Notes: generated by a model from the sequence alone, not told the origin. Shown: positions 8,637-18,896, numbered from the stretch's first letter. The stretch is 64,000 nt of DNA from Saprospiraceae bacterium (GCA_016717655.1 JADKFC010000003.1:248001-312000), one strand, 5' to 3'. Program-made: numbers and translations.

Positions 8637-10604
8637 TTATTTCACCATTTTTTTGAGTACCACATCAATCACCTCGATTTTATAGGCAGCCATCAATTCT
8701 TTCATCCACTCTTTTTCTAGGTAGTCCTGGTAATCAGCCACTACATAACCCCTTGCTTCTTTTAAGGTCTTGTTACGAACCGGCTGGATCTGAGAAATCC
8801 TGGAAAAAATAAACCCTTCACCTGATTCTGCTTTTACAACCGGGCTTTGATAATTGAGCTGCCAGGTCATATTGGCAAATCGTGGGTTTTGTTTTTCAAG
8901 GGTCTCTTCCACAAAGCTGACCATTTGGCTATTTTTATTGAATTTTTTCAAAACCTCCTGTGGATCTTTTTTCATGGCCATTTTGGCAACTTTTTCTGCC
9001 TCTTTGGCGTCGGTAGTTTTGACAGTATAAGTGACCAGGCTTCCTTTTTCTTCTGTTTTATAATTGTCCTGGTATTTGTGGTGGTAAGCCGCCAGACCAA
9101 CAGTGTCTTGATTGGCTCTGTCCCATACAGCTCTTTTGGTTGCTTCAAACAACAGAATACCTTCTTCGTATTCGCGCATCAAAGCTTTAAAATCCGGGTA
9201 TTTTACTTCCAAAAGTTTTTGTTCATAGTCAATGGCTTTTTCATCGCTAAACTCCATTAGCAGTGCGGTAGCAACTTCTTTGACGGCAGTTGCATTTTTA
9301 TCGTATTTCAACCTCGACTTGGTATTCTTTTTGCAAAAACTGGCAAAATCTGCCACTGTATGGTGAGTGTCTCCGCCAAAGCTGATCAACTTATCCCTCA
9401 TTCCGTCAGCATTGAGATCTGGTGTCCATTTGAAGCTGAGAAATTCTTCGTTGAGGGTAGATGCAAATTTGTTGAATACAGCTTCATTTTGCGAATAACC
9501 GGATGCTTTTTTGATGTCCTCAACCAATCTCTTTTTGGCGATGTTAAATCTTTCATCCTTTTTGATTCTGGGCTCGTACATCTTTTTAAAAGAGACAAAA
9601 TCTTCTTTGGCATCCATTTTTTTGACGCGTTTGATGATGTGCCAACCTGCTTTGGTGTGAATAGGTTTGCTGATCTCACCATCTGCTTTCAGGGCAAAGG
9701 CAGCATCTTCAAAGACTGTATCGTAGGTATTGATTCCAAAAGCCGGTAAGTAGCCACCATTTTGAGCGGTCTGTTTGTCTTCTGAAAACTGAGCTGCAAT
9801 TTTTCCAAAGTCAGCCCCAGCCATCAACTGTTTATGGGCATCTTCAATTTTCATTTTAGGCTCATCGCTTTTGTCAATGTTTTTAATCAGAATGTGCGCC
9901 ACGCTGATTATGCCACGCGATGGTCGTTTGCCCACCACTTTGATGAGATGATACCCCAACTTTGATTTGATGGGTTCTGAAATTTTGTTAAATGGCAGGC
10001 TGTACAAAGCATTTTCTACTTCATAAAATCCCTCTGGCAACATAGCAGTAAAATAGCCCAGATCACCGCCGTTGACGGCAGTACCTTTGTCGTCTGAATA
10101 TTCCTTGGCAGCAGCTTCAAATGCCTTACCCATTTCAATTTCCTTCTTGATTGTCTGGATGCGTGCCAATGCTGCCTGCTTTACAGAGTCAGCTGCTTTA
10201 TCCGGCGCACTTATCAGGATGTGGCTAAACTGTACATCCTCTTTTTGTCTTTCCTGTAATTGTTTGAGCAGGTGATCCATGATCTCCCTGTCGGTCAGGT
10301 AAGAATTGGCCAATTGACGTTTATAACCATTCAACTCATCGTTGAGAGATTGGATGGTATCTAACTTTAAGGTCCTGGCTCTGGCTACTTTTAATTTGAA
10401 ACGAGAATACAGGTCAAGGTATTCTCTTATGCTCTTTTCAGAATAGTTGGCTTCTTTGCCATTGTTTTTTTCATAAATGTACCTGAATTCACCAACGGTA
10501 ACAGGTCTGTTGTCGACCTTCATCAATACTTCATCGTCTGCCTGACCAAAGGCAAAAATGGAAGGTAGGCTTAATAGAAGTGCATAAAGCAACTTTTTCA
10601 TCAT
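8637..10604 (-). CDS. Periplasmic peptidyl-prolyl isomerase with two parvulin domains
   Basis: A 655-residue exported parvulin-type isomerase and first gene of the minus-strand isomerase operon. It has an N-terminal signal peptide (about residues 1-21) and a helical SurA-like segment to about 110. The first parvulin domain is at about 118-230 (QFSHILISAPDKAADS, NGGDLGYF, KLGYHLIKVV) and the second at about 236-340 (AHILIKNIDKSDEP, NGGYLPAFG, AGWHIIKRV). A long alpha-helical C-terminal region without a recognised domain follows. A -7-like element (minus-strand TATTTTTG at 10625-10632) lies just upstream, without a well-placed -33 TTG. Its likely clients are outer-membrane and T9SS proteins. 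Confidence 0.91.
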   Translation of the reverse strand: MMKKLLYALLLSLPSIFAFGQADDEVLMKVDNRPVTVGEFRYIYEKNNGKEANYSEKSIREYLDLYSRFKLKVARARTLKLDTIQSLNDELNGYKRQLANSYLTDREIMDHLLKQLQERQKEDVQFSHILISAPDKAADSVKQAALARIQTIKKEIEMGKAFEAAAKEYSDDKGTAVNGGDLGYFTAMLPEGFYEVENALYSLPFNKISEPIKSKLGYHLIKVVGKRPSRGIISVAHILIKNIDKSDEPKMKIEDAHKQLMAGADFGKIAAQFSEDKQTAQNGGYLPAFGINTYDTVFEDAAFALKADGEISKPIHTKAGWHIIKRVKKMDAKEDFVSFKKMYEPRIKKDERFNIAKKRLVEDIKKASGYSQNEAVFNKFASTLNEEFLSFKWTPDLNADGMRDKLISFGGDTHHTVADFASFCKKNTKSRLKYDKNATAVKEVATALLMEFSDEKAIDYEQKLLEVKYPDFKALMREYEEGILLFEATKRAVWDRANQDTVGLAAYHHKYQDNYKTEEKGSLVTYTVKTTDAKEAEKVAKMAMKKDPQEVLKKFNKNSQMVSFVEETLEKQNPRFANMTWQLNYQSPVVKAESGEGFIFSRISQIQPVRNKTLKEARGYVVADYQDYLEKEWMKELMAAYKIEVIDVVLKKMVK

Positions 10605-10879
10605 GGATCTTTAAATTTGGAATGCAAAAATAACGGATTTATCCAATAAGTTATTCTATTCATGCCCTATTTATGGGCATTTCGGTATCTTGACTACACT
10701 TTCAACCCTTACTTTCCCCAAAGCCAGTCTTTCTGAATGTTATCCACACTACTTATTTAACTTTTGTCGTCATTGGCTGCTTTTAACTTTTGTCGTTTGG
10801 GCTTTGTTATTTAGCTTTGACAAACATTTGATGTCAGGAGTACCCTGGCAGAATTGACCAATAATTGTATCAGAAATAA

Positions 10880-12331
10880 ATGAAATTGACAAATAATAAT
10901 TGGTATATTGGACTTAGTGCCGCCTGCATGTTTTTGTTGTTTCTACCTTCCCCATACTGTCAGAAGGTTAATATTTCGAGAGACATCAATGTCAGGAACG
11001 ATTTATCGTATGATATCCTGCATGCAGAGGAAAATGTGCTTTTTTTCCGCGACAAAGGTTCTGAGTTTTATTTTGATATTTTTGATGAAAACATGGAGTT
11101 TAAGCGGTCGGTCGAAATTTTGTTCGATGAAAGGCGGCCTGCTATCGAAAACATCCATGCCATAGACAGTTTTATTCAGATGGTTTATGCCTACCGGGAA
11201 GGACCGGATTATGTCAGTAGAATGGTTAGGTATGACAAAAAGGTAAACCTCATAGATTCGATGGAGCTGATCAGGGGGCCCTTTCTGTTTTCACCCGGCG
11301 AAATGAGGTCTGTACTTTCTGATGACATGTCCAAACTGGCCTTGTTTACCATCGACAAGGCCCGCCTTTTTGCTGTTGTAGTGGATACCAGAAAAATGGA
11401 AATTTTAACGGCCGGTGACATTGAAGTGCCCGAATACAGGCTGTATGATCAATTTCAGGAAGCCGGGGTGTCTAATCAGGGTCAGCTGTTTTTCCTGTTC
11501 GAAAAAAACAATGAGTCGTGGGATAAAGAAAAACACATGATGCGTCTGGTAATGTCAGAATCGGGTCAGACCTATCTACACGACCTTACCTGCATTAATA
11601 CTGTGAACAGCGGCGTAAAAATGGGAATTGACAATGTAAACCAAAGGCTAACCATTGCCGGCTTATACGGTTCGAAAAGTCAGAATGAAACCGAGGGATA
11701 TATGGTTTTTAGTGCCACCATTACCAGTCTGAGACTGCCCTCATTACACGATATTCAAACCTTCCCCTATGATGAAAATATCCTGGTAGATCTCAATGGA
11801 GTTGAGAAAAAATCCAAAAAAAACCAGTTGTATGATTTTTATATCAAAACCCTGGTCCAGAGAGCCGACGGTGGATTTATTATGATTGCAGAGCTTCAGA
11901 GGGAATATGCTCGCAGAAATGTGGGACTTTCCAACTTCGACCGATCCATGGCTGCCAGCCGGGGTTATGTTGATTACTATAGTGAAGACCTCATCTTGTT
12001 TTCCATTCAGCCTGATGGCAGTTTATTTTGGCGTAAAATTTTATTTAAAAAACAATTCAGCCAGGATGACGAGGGCATATACTCCTCCTTTTTTATCATG
12101 AAAGTACCATCGCAGATGCACTTTATTTTTAATGATGAAATCAAAAACAACAACACGGTAAGTGAGTATGTTATTGACCCCCTAGGAAACTACAGAAGAA
12201 ACAGCCTGCTGAGCACAGAATACAAAAACCTGAAGCTAAGGTTTCAGGATGCAGTGCAAACCTCTTCTCAGTCCTTTGTGGTACCCAGTGAAAAGAACGG
12301 ACGCATCAATCTGGTAAAAATCACCTTTTAA
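10880..12331 (+). CDS. Secreted protein of unknown function
   Basis: I do not recognise this 483-residue protein. A clear signal peptide covers residues about 1-27. The rest is rich in short beta-strand-like blocks with alternating hydrophobic and charged residues (LFFRDKGSEFYFDIFDENME, LALFTIDKARLFAVVVDTRK), which recalls a beta-propeller or similar all-beta fold without a diagnostic motif. No lipobox, membrane segment or T9SS sorting domain is visible, so a periplasmic location is most likely. It stands alone on the plus strand between the isomerase operon and ppiD, with 275 bp and 390 bp non-coding flanks. Confidence 0.75.
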   Translation: MKLTNNNWYIGLSAACMFLLFLPSPYCQKVNISRDINVRNDLSYDILHAEENVLFFRDKGSEFYFDIFDENMEFKRSVEILFDERRPAIENIHAIDSFIQMVYAYREGPDYVSRMVRYDKKVNLIDSMELIRGPFLFSPGEMRSVLSDDMSKLALFTIDKARLFAVVVDTRKMEILTAGDIEVPEYRLYDQFQEAGVSNQGQLFFLFEKNNESWDKEKHMMRLVMSESGQTYLHDLTCINTVNSGVKMGIDNVNQRLTIAGLYGSKSQNETEGYMVFSATITSLRLPSLHDIQTFPYDENILVDLNGVEKKSKKNQLYDFYIKTLVQRADGGFIMIAELQREYARRNVGLSNFDRSMAASRGYVDYYSEDLILFSIQPDGSLFWRKILFKKQFSQDDEGIYSSFFIMKVPSQMHFIFNDEIKNNNTVSEYVIDPLGNYRRNSLLSTEYKNLKLRFQDAVQTSSQSFVVPSEKNGRINLVKITF

Positions 12332-12721
12332 GGAATTTTTTCAAGCGCCCCACCGAGTATAAAATTCCCAAAAATATTGATTATTGATATAATTCAGAAT
12401 ATAATTCTTTAATTGACAATTCTTAAGAATAATATTTCTTAAAATCACATAATCCTTATTTTTGACAGAAATTTTGCAAATGGGGCTTAGGAATCATAAA
12501 AATCTTGTAATCACATTAATTTTGATATGTAAAGTATTGGAAATTATAGGACTATAACGATTGATTGTCAATGCATTTTAATCAAAAAATTAGAAACTGG
12601 GTGTATGACATCTGTCAATAAAAACTTACCTTTGCCAGACTTTTTAAAAAACAATCATTTCTACGGTTATTCCGGGAGATGAGATTGAATTATTGAATAC
12701 TTAGTAAACAATACTACAGAA
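12332..12721 (+). other. AT-rich intergenic region upstream of ppiD
   Basis: 390 bp without a credible gene. It is AT-rich with runs of A and T. The only signal is a -7-like element TACCTTTG at 12627-12634, about 88 bp before the ppiD start, with no convincing -33 TTG at the usual distance. No terminator hairpin was found after the unknown gene that ends at 12331. Confidence 0.5.
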
Positions 12722-14842
12722 ATGGCATTGATTGGAAAAATCAGGAAAAACTTTTGGATAGTACTTATCCTTCTCGCCATGGCACTTGCATCTTTCATTT
12801 TGATGGATGTGATGGGGTCAAGAAAAGGTGGTGGCAGTGTATTTAACCAAACCATAGTGGGTAAGGTAGCAGGCCAGAAAATTGACTATCTGGAATTTGA
12901 AAAAACAGAAAGAGCATTGTACAGTGGCAGCGACGATGTCTATGGTCGTAGACAAATGCTGTGGAACTACCTGCTGGAGAAAGCCCTTGTTGAGAAACAA
13001 GTTGAAGAGCTTGGCTTGGGTGTCAGCAGAGATGAGCTGATGGAATTGCAATTTGGCAATAACCTCAGTTCTGTAATTCAAAACAACTTCCGTGACCCAA
13101 ATACAGGTCAGGTCAACAGACAGCAATTGCTTCAGTTCAAGCAAGCCCTTGAAACAGGTCAGGAGCTGGCTCCGGAGTTCAGAAATTTCTGGGCCGAGCA
13201 AGAAAAACAAATTGTCAAAACCGCTCTTCAGGATAAGATCAACAATTTGGTAATCAAATCTATGATCGTTCCCAAGTGGCAGGCAGAGGTGGTTAATCAA
13301 CTCAACAACGATAAGTTGACCATTGAATTTGTTAGGGTTACCTATGACAAAATCCCAAATGATCAAGTGAAGTTGACAGATGAGGATTACAAAAACTTTA
13401 TGTCAAAGTCACCGGCCAAGTACTCTACTACCGAAGAAACTCGTCTGATAGATTATGCTACCTTTTCAGTGTTGCCTACCTCAGTGGATTCAGCAGCTGT
13501 AAGAAATAATCTGGCGTCTTTAAAGGCAGAATTTAAATCAACCACCAACGACTCACTTTTTGCAGCTACCAATGGTGGAGGACTTTCCCCTACCTATGGC
13601 AAGGTTGACGATCTTACCGGTATGTTAAAAGACAGTCTTCCGTCTATGTCGGTTGGTTCAGTTATGGGTCCCTTTGTAGAAGGTACCAACTATGTATTGG
13701 CTAAACTGGTAGACAGAAGGGTATTGCCCGATTCAGTAAAAGCACGCCACATTTTGAGAAGGGCCAATCCAGGTGATGCTGCCGGACTAGCTAAGGCACA
13801 AAAGACCATCGATTCACTAAAAATATTACTTACCTCTGGTGCTGCGAGGTTTGATTCACTGGCTACCAAAAACAGTGAGGATACCGGTTCAGCCATCAAA
13901 GGCGGTGACCTCGGTACCTTTGCACAAGGAGCCATGGTTAAACCTTTTAACGATGTATGTTTTATCAATGGTACTAAAGGAAATTATTACAGCGTGACAA
14001 CACAGTTTGGTGTTCACCTGATTGAAATCCAGGATCAGAAATATGTTGACAAATCACCTAAGTACAAAATAGCACTAATTCCGGGAGCCATTGTTCCTAG
14101 TCAGGAAACACAAGATGCTATCTATGATAAAGTGACTGCCATCCTTTCTAAAATTAAAAACACTGAGGATTTCAAAAAAGCAGCCGAATCAAATCCTGAA
14201 ATTAAAATTCAAACGAGCAGGGCTTTAAAGACCAATGACTATACCATTCCTGGTTTCCCTGGTGGAGAGACTTCAAGGTCTATTATCAAATGGGCATTTG
14301 ACAACGATGCCAATGAAGTTTCACCTGTGATGTACAGCTTCCAGGATGAGGTTAACTTTTACACTAAAAACTTTGTGATTGCCGGTGTAAAGGCGGTGAA
14401 CAAACCAGGTTTGATGTCAATCGAAGAAGCCAAAGCGAGTTTGGAATTCCAGGTAAAAAATGCCAAAAAAGCTGAAATGCTGGCGGCCAAAATCAAAACC
14501 ACGGATCTCTTCCAGCTGGCGGCAGAATATGGCACTACTGTTGATACCGCAAGTGTAAGTTTTGCAGGCGCATTTATGGAGAGCATTCAGACAGCTGAAC
14601 CTAAAGTTGTCGGTAAGGCATTTGGCATGGAGCAGGGCAAAACTTCCGGGCCCATAGAAGGTACTACCGGCGTTTTTGTAGTAAAAGTGGTTGAAAAGGT
14701 TCCTTCTGTACTAGAAAACTCAAACCTAGCCATGATCAAATCCAGCATAGCCAATTCGGGTAGAAGTGGAGCCGGATACAGACTATGGGAAGCAATCAAG
14801 AAAAAATATGCTCCTGAAGATTACAGATCTAAGTTCTTCTAG
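12722..14842 (+). CDS. PpiD-like membrane-anchored peptidyl-prolyl isomerase
   Basis: A 706-residue inner-membrane-anchored parvulin of the PpiD/SurA_N type, a chaperone at the exit of the Sec channel in characterised members. The single N-terminal membrane helix is at about residues 11-30 (FWIVLILLAMALASFILMDV). The N-terminal chaperone lobe follows to about 240. The parvulin domain lies at about 338-440 (SVKARHILRRANPGD, then KGGDLGTFAQGAMVKPF, and FGVHLIEIQDQK). A second, degenerate C-terminal lobe is present to residue 690. It is a single-gene unit closed by a strong terminator. Confidence 0.92.
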   Translation: MALIGKIRKNFWIVLILLAMALASFILMDVMGSRKGGGSVFNQTIVGKVAGQKIDYLEFEKTERALYSGSDDVYGRRQMLWNYLLEKALVEKQVEELGLGVSRDELMELQFGNNLSSVIQNNFRDPNTGQVNRQQLLQFKQALETGQELAPEFRNFWAEQEKQIVKTALQDKINNLVIKSMIVPKWQAEVVNQLNNDKLTIEFVRVTYDKIPNDQVKLTDEDYKNFMSKSPAKYSTTEETRLIDYATFSVLPTSVDSAAVRNNLASLKAEFKSTTNDSLFAATNGGGLSPTYGKVDDLTGMLKDSLPSMSVGSVMGPFVEGTNYVLAKLVDRRVLPDSVKARHILRRANPGDAAGLAKAQKTIDSLKILLTSGAARFDSLATKNSEDTGSAIKGGDLGTFAQGAMVKPFNDVCFINGTKGNYYSVTTQFGVHLIEIQDQKYVDKSPKYKIALIPGAIVPSQETQDAIYDKVTAILSKIKNTEDFKKAAESNPEIKIQTSRALKTNDYTIPGFPGGETSRSIIKWAFDNDANEVSPVMYSFQDEVNFYTKNFVIAGVKAVNKPGLMSIEEAKASLEFQVKNAKKAEMLAAKIKTTDLFQLAAEYGTTVDTASVSFAGAFMESIQTAEPKVVGKAFGMEQGKTSGPIEGTTGVFVVKVVEKVPSVLENSNLAMIKSSIANSGRSGAGYRLWEAIKKKYAPEDYRSKFF

Positions 14843-14869
14843 AGTGGAATTAAAATAAATTAATGGAAG

Positions 14870-14896
14870 GGCCACCCCAATAGGGTGGCCTTTCTC
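14870..14896 (+). terminator. Rho-independent terminator after ppiD
   Basis: A perfect 8-bp stem GGCCACCC / GGGTGGCC with a 5-nt loop, followed by TTTCTCGTTT. It lies 27 bp after the ppiD stop codon. Confidence 0.85.
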
Positions 14897-14933
14897 GTTT
14901 AATAAACATTTTCACACCGGCAAATGACAATCC

Positions 14934-15343
14934 ATGAAAAGAGTTACGGGTATTGGGGGCATTTTTTTTAAGTGTAAGGACCCCGGTCTCACCAAAAATG
15001 GTATGCTGACCATCTTGGCATTCAAACCGACCGATATGGTGGCTGCTTTGAGTGGAGATCAGAAAACGGAACAGCCGGACACACAGTATGGAGTACCTTC
15101 GACAGTCAAACCGAGTACTTTCATCCCTCTGCTTCGCCTTTTATGGTCAATTACAGGGTGGCTGACCTCGAAGCCTTACTTCCTGTTTTAAAGGCCGAAG
15201 GCATAGAACAGGTAGGCGAGATGGAAGTGCACGAATATGGCAAGTTTGCCTGGATCCTAGACCCGGATGGGTATAAAATCGAGCTTTGGCAACCACCTGT
15301 TCGTTTTGAAGATCAATGTGGCATTATTCAAAAATCAGAATAA
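14934..15343 (+). CDS. VOC/glyoxalase-family protein, interrupted by one frameshift
   Basis: Small dioxygenase/glyoxalase-superfamily (VOC) protein of about 136 residues when corrected. It starts MKRVTGIGGIFFKCKDPG in one frame. At the A5 run near 14994-14999 the reading must drop back one base to continue as NWYADHLGIQTDRYGG, then FEWRSENGTAGHTVWSTF, MVNYRVADLEALLPVL and KFAWILDPDGYKIELWQPP, all expected for the family. Restoring one base gives a length of 411 nt, a whole number of codons. Metal ligands of the VOC fold are plausible (Glu in KIELW) but the substrate is unknown. A sequencing error is more likely than a real pseudogene. It ends 2 bp from the convergent recO gene. Confidence 0.82.
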
Positions 15344-15345
15344 CC

Positions 15346-16071
15346 TCATCGCATGATGGTGCGCAATACCTCCAAAGAACGGATGGGGCGAAAACCTTCA
15401 AGATGACACCCATAATACCTCAACAAATCATCAGTCAACTGTTCTTTATCTTGTTTTGAACCTGGCAGCCCGGCAGCCCTGCTGCTGTTTAAGATGTGGA
15501 ATAAAATGTAGCTGGGGCCTTCTCCTACCAAATGCGCAGGGTCGTGGTGAGATTCGGCATACCGGCCATGAAGCAAATGAAAACAAGGTTTACCGGGCTC
15601 ATAATTGGGCAGTGGGCCAAAGCCAAGTAAGGTGGTCAGATCAACTAAAAAGTAAAGATAAAAATCTATAAGACCATGCTGATCAAGGGCATCCAGGGCA
15701 AGAAATCGTTCTTTCAAAAATAGGTATAAGGCTTGGTTTTCTTCTCTTTCCTGAACCGCATTTCGTACGCATTCGATAAGAAAAATACCTACAGAGGTAT
15801 AAATAACATCAAGTCCCAACCTTTTATAGTGTACAGCGTATTGGTATTCTTTGGTTCGGCATAAGGCATCGGCTTCCTTGTTGTAATAGGAGAGAGAAAG
15901 TACATTCATCACTTGAAAGGCAGAGCTGCCGGATTTATTTCGGGTACTTCTTACCCCATTGACAATGATGCTACGGATGCCGTCTTGTAGTGTAAATACC
16001 TCAGCAATGATGCTGGTTTCACCATATTTAAGGGTTCTGAGTACAATGGCCTCGGTCTCTGTAATTAACAC
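15346..16071 (-). CDS. recO: DNA repair protein RecO
   Basis: RecO anneals single strands and helps RecR load RecA during gap repair. The 241 residues begin with the N-terminal OB-fold (TEAIVLRTLKYGETSIIAEVFT, spanning about residues 6-27, described here by its key Tyr-Gly-Glu). The helical C-terminal domain covers about 80-240. The four-Cys zinc site of some RecO proteins is not obvious, which is usual in Bacteroidota. It lies downstream of the 113-residue conserved gene and the GH3-family gene on the same strand, with 13 bp separating it from the former. Confidence 0.9.
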   Translation of the reverse strand: MLITETEAIVLRTLKYGETSIIAEVFTLQDGIRSIIVNGVRSTRNKSGSSAFQVMNVLSLSYYNKEADALCRTKEYQYAVHYKRLGLDVIYTSVGIFLIECVRNAVQEREENQALYLFLKERFLALDALDQHGLIDFYLYFLVDLTTLLGFGPLPNYEPGKPCFHLLHGRYAESHHDPAHLVGEGPSYILFHILNSSRAAGLPGSKQDKEQLTDDLLRYYGCHLEGFRPIRSLEVLRTIMR

Positions 16072-16084
16072 GATTCTGTTTTTT

Positions 16085-16426
16085 TCAAAACTCCCAGCCC
16101 TCTTCGATAGGAGGGATCTTGTATTTTTTTTTCGTCCTTACCCTGTCCACCTGTCTTTCAAAGATAAGACGGGCTATGCTTTCATGGGGAGGAATAATGT
16201 GTTTCAACTTCAACATTTCATTGATCCTTTTCATGCTTATGTCAAGGCGATAGAGATAGCTAAGCAGCAGATCTTTGTCGTTTTCCAGTAAATCATTAAC
16301 CCTTTGGGCAATCAAACCGATCAGGGCTTCTCGTCCATCAATGGTGGTTTCATCTACCCCAAGGTTTTGACAAATCAACTGCAGTGCTTCTTGTTCTTCT
16401 GGTCTTTTATTAGGGTCTTCATCCAT
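16085..16426 (-). CDS. Conserved hypothetical protein (113 aa)
   Basis: I recognise no named domain. The protein is soluble, acidic at the N-terminus (MDEDPNKRPEEQEALQ) and largely helical by composition, with a basic C-terminal segment (ERQVDRVRTKKKYKIPP). It overlaps the end of the GH3-family gene by 8 bp and lies 13 bp upstream of recO, so it is very probably translated from a shared mRNA. Similar small proteins of about this length are found in other Bacteroidota beside housekeeping genes; I cannot assign a function. Confidence 0.72.
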   Translation of the reverse strand: MDEDPNKRPEEQEALQLICQNLGVDETTIDGREALIGLIAQRVNDLLENDKDLLLSYLYRLDISMKRINEMLKLKHIIPPHESIARLIFERQVDRVRTKKKYKIPPIEEGWEF

Positions 16427-17902
16427 GTTCAGGGTCGCTTATTTGGGTTTGTAGCCCAATGATTTCTTCAAAGTGTTTGCGGTCATTCGAAAGTCGGGGA
16501 ATTTTGTATTGGCCCCCCATTTTGTTTTTTAGCTTCAACCAGTGATGAAATAAGCCCCTGGGAGCAACATGTACTTTAAGTCGCTCAAGGGCCAGATCTG
16601 CCGTTCGTTTGGCATCGTAATCTGAATTGATCTGACGCAGGCTTTGGTCCAGCACCAACTCAAATTCTTCCAGACTGGCAGGAACCTGCTCAAACTCAAT
16701 TAGCCATTCATGATATCCTCGATTATTGTCATCCAAATAACAGGGAGCAACGGTATATTCTTTAAGGCCCAACTTTAATTTTTCAAGGGTCATTGACAAA
16801 GCCTTGTCGGTGTCACCAATCATTACTTCTTCACCAAAAGCATTGATGTATTGTTCAATTCTACCGGTCACTTTGATTCTGTGAGGATGCAGGGTAGTAA
16901 ACCGAACCGTATCTCCAATGATGTACCTCCACAGGCCACTGCAATTGGTGATCACCAAAACGTAGTCTGTATCTGTTTGTACTTCTGTGAGATCAAGGGT
17001 TTTGAGGTGGGCATCATATCTTGTACGGCAAAATAGCCCTCTGATGCATTGTAAGCTTCTATGTAGTTGAAATCCTTTTTGGGTATAAACTTTTTAAAGG
17101 TCTCTTTATAGGGTTCAAAATTTACACCACCGTGGAGGTAAAAATTGAGATTGGGCCATACTTCTAATATGTTGGACTTTCCGGTTATTTGTAAGATCTT
17201 ATTGAATAAAACGATGTTCCAGGTGGGTACACCGCCAAACATGACCACATTTTCATCAATGCATTGTTTGCAGATCTTGGCTATCTTTTCTTCCCAATCA
17301 CTGAGCAGGGCTACATTAAAATCGGGTGTATAAAATGGCCTGCCAATAAAAGGAATGGTTTTGATCATGATGGCCGATACATCGCCTACCAATATGTCTC
17401 TATTATTGGCAAAAGGATGGAGGCTTCCACCCATGATCAGGCTTTTGTGCTTGAAAATTTCAGCACCTGGTTCCTGATGATAAATAAAAGCAGTGGTATC
17501 CCAGCTCGAACGAATCAAATTGGACCTCAAATAGGCATTGGAAATGGGAATAAACTTACTTCTCTGGTGGGTGGTGCCACTCGATTTGGCAAAATATTTG
17601 AGTTGGCCAGGCCACAATACATCCGACTTTCCCAGCATCATGTCATTGATCCGTGACACCAAATCCTGGTAACTCACCAGAGGAATTTGTTCCTGGAATT
17701 GTCTTCTTGATCTGATGGAGGAGAAGCCAAATTGTTTGCCATATTCGGTTTCGGCCGCTTCTGATAGTAGGAGTTTTAATAATTTTTCCTGGTTGTGGTG
17801 CACGTGCTGACCTGCCCGCTCCAGCTGTTTGTAACGCAGGGCAAGGTATTGGGCTATAATATGGTTAAACAATGAGCCGGACATCCATACAATGTGTGTC
17901 AC
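16419..17902 (-). pseudogene. GH3 auxin-responsive-promoter-family protein, frameshifted and internally deleted
   Basis: GH3-family proteins are acyl-adenylate-forming, ANL-related enzymes; bacterial members have no settled substrate. Two same-strand frames together cover one protein: residues 1-300 with the nucleotide-binding loop KSSGTTHQRSKFIP and the NASEGYFAVQD motif, then, in another frame, DDAHLKTLDLTEV, TDYVLVITNCSGLWRYIIGD and the C-terminal domain with INAFGEEVMIGDT. The break is near 17008-17020. About 20 residues that relatives carry between the VQD and the GLWRY blocks, including the YEF-type motif, are missing as well as the frame. The junction contains repeated GAT/ATGAT trinucleotides, consistent with deletion between short repeats or an assembly collapse. 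Confidence 0.8.
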
Positions 17903-18005
17903 AAATTAACGATAATAACCTCATAATTTATAGTGCTTCCACGGCAGTTACCGCCAAATTTTTATCAGGGGGAAAGGAAAAGCTCCTAACTTATAGCCGT
18001 AACTA

Positions 18006-18629
18006 TCAGAAACGGAAGCCTCCGGTAAGGGAAATAGTTGAAATTTTGGAACTTTTGTGCCCTGTGTACAGATTGTACAGGCCATGGTCATAATCCAGGT
18101 CCAGGTCAAAAGACCCGATGGTCAAACCCAGGCAGGTACTCAATCCTGCAATGCCTTCATTGATTTTTGAATATCCATTGGCAGCCAATCTGGCATCATT
18201 GTTAATCCAATTTTGATCGTAGTCGTTGACAAAAAGCAATGTACCTTGTAATTTGGTTCTCAATGTGGTACGGGAAGAAAGTTTTTTAAGATCAAAACCC
18301 AGTCCTATTTTTCCACGGAAATAAACCAGATCATCCCCACCTATAAAATTCCATTTTTTATTGGCTACCAAATCAAAGGTTCCATATTCACCAGTGAGCA
18401 TGAAATACATAAAATCAGAATTGAGACGGGCATTGGCGCCAATTACGTATCCAAAGTGGGCCTCACCACCGGCAGTAACTACCTTGTCGCCTGAGAAGGC
18501 AAGGGAAGGACCCGCGTAAATGGTCATACCAGCTTGACCCCATAATTTACCAGATGATATAGAGATCAAAAAAACCACAAAAAATATTGCGGTATGACTG
18601 ATTTTTGTTTTTTTATTCATGTTGTACAA
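18006..18629 (-). CDS. Small outer-membrane beta-barrel-like protein
   Basis: A 207-residue exported protein of unknown function. The start could be 18629 or the Met three codons later (MNKKTK), which begins a normal signal peptide ending near SSGKLWGQ. The mature part shows alternating amphipathic strands (MTIYAGPSLAFSG, FMYFMLTGEYGTF) and ends in an aromatic residue (GGFRF), the usual C-terminal signature of an outer-membrane barrel recognised by BAM. A -7-like element TAACTTTG lies at 18637-18644 on the minus strand. No operon partner on the same strand within 100 bp. Confidence 0.72.
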   Translation of the reverse strand: MYNMNKKTKISHTAIFFVVFLISISSGKLWGQAGMTIYAGPSLAFSGDKVVTAGGEAHFGYVIGANARLNSDFMYFMLTGEYGTFDLVANKKWNFIGGDDLVYFRGKIGLGFDLKKLSSRTTLRTKLQGTLLFVNDYDQNWINNDARLAANGYSKINEGIAGLSTCLGLTIGSFDLDLDYDHGLYNLYTGHKSSKISTISLTGGFRF

Positions 18630-18896
18630 TGGAGGTCAAAGTTAGCCAGCCCAACAGACTTACCCTAACTTTACCCTGCCTTTTGCATTTGGTTTACACT
18701 TTTTTTACTTCGACTTAGGCCTGCTTCCTCATTCCTTTCCTTTCTTATGGCAGTAACACTAATATTCAGAATAATATTTTGTGCATTTCCTAAATAATTT
18801 TGGTATTCAGAATTTTATATTGAAAAAATGGTAATAATTAGCTATAAAAACGACAACAATGGCGGGTATATGCCTAATTTCGCATCAAATCCTGCC

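Noticed and set aside
8847..9749. Long open frames on the plus strand (137 and 129 codons)
   Set aside because: They lie antisense within the well-supported parvulin gene at 8637-10604 and have low-complexity Phe/Val-rich products typical of shadow frames.
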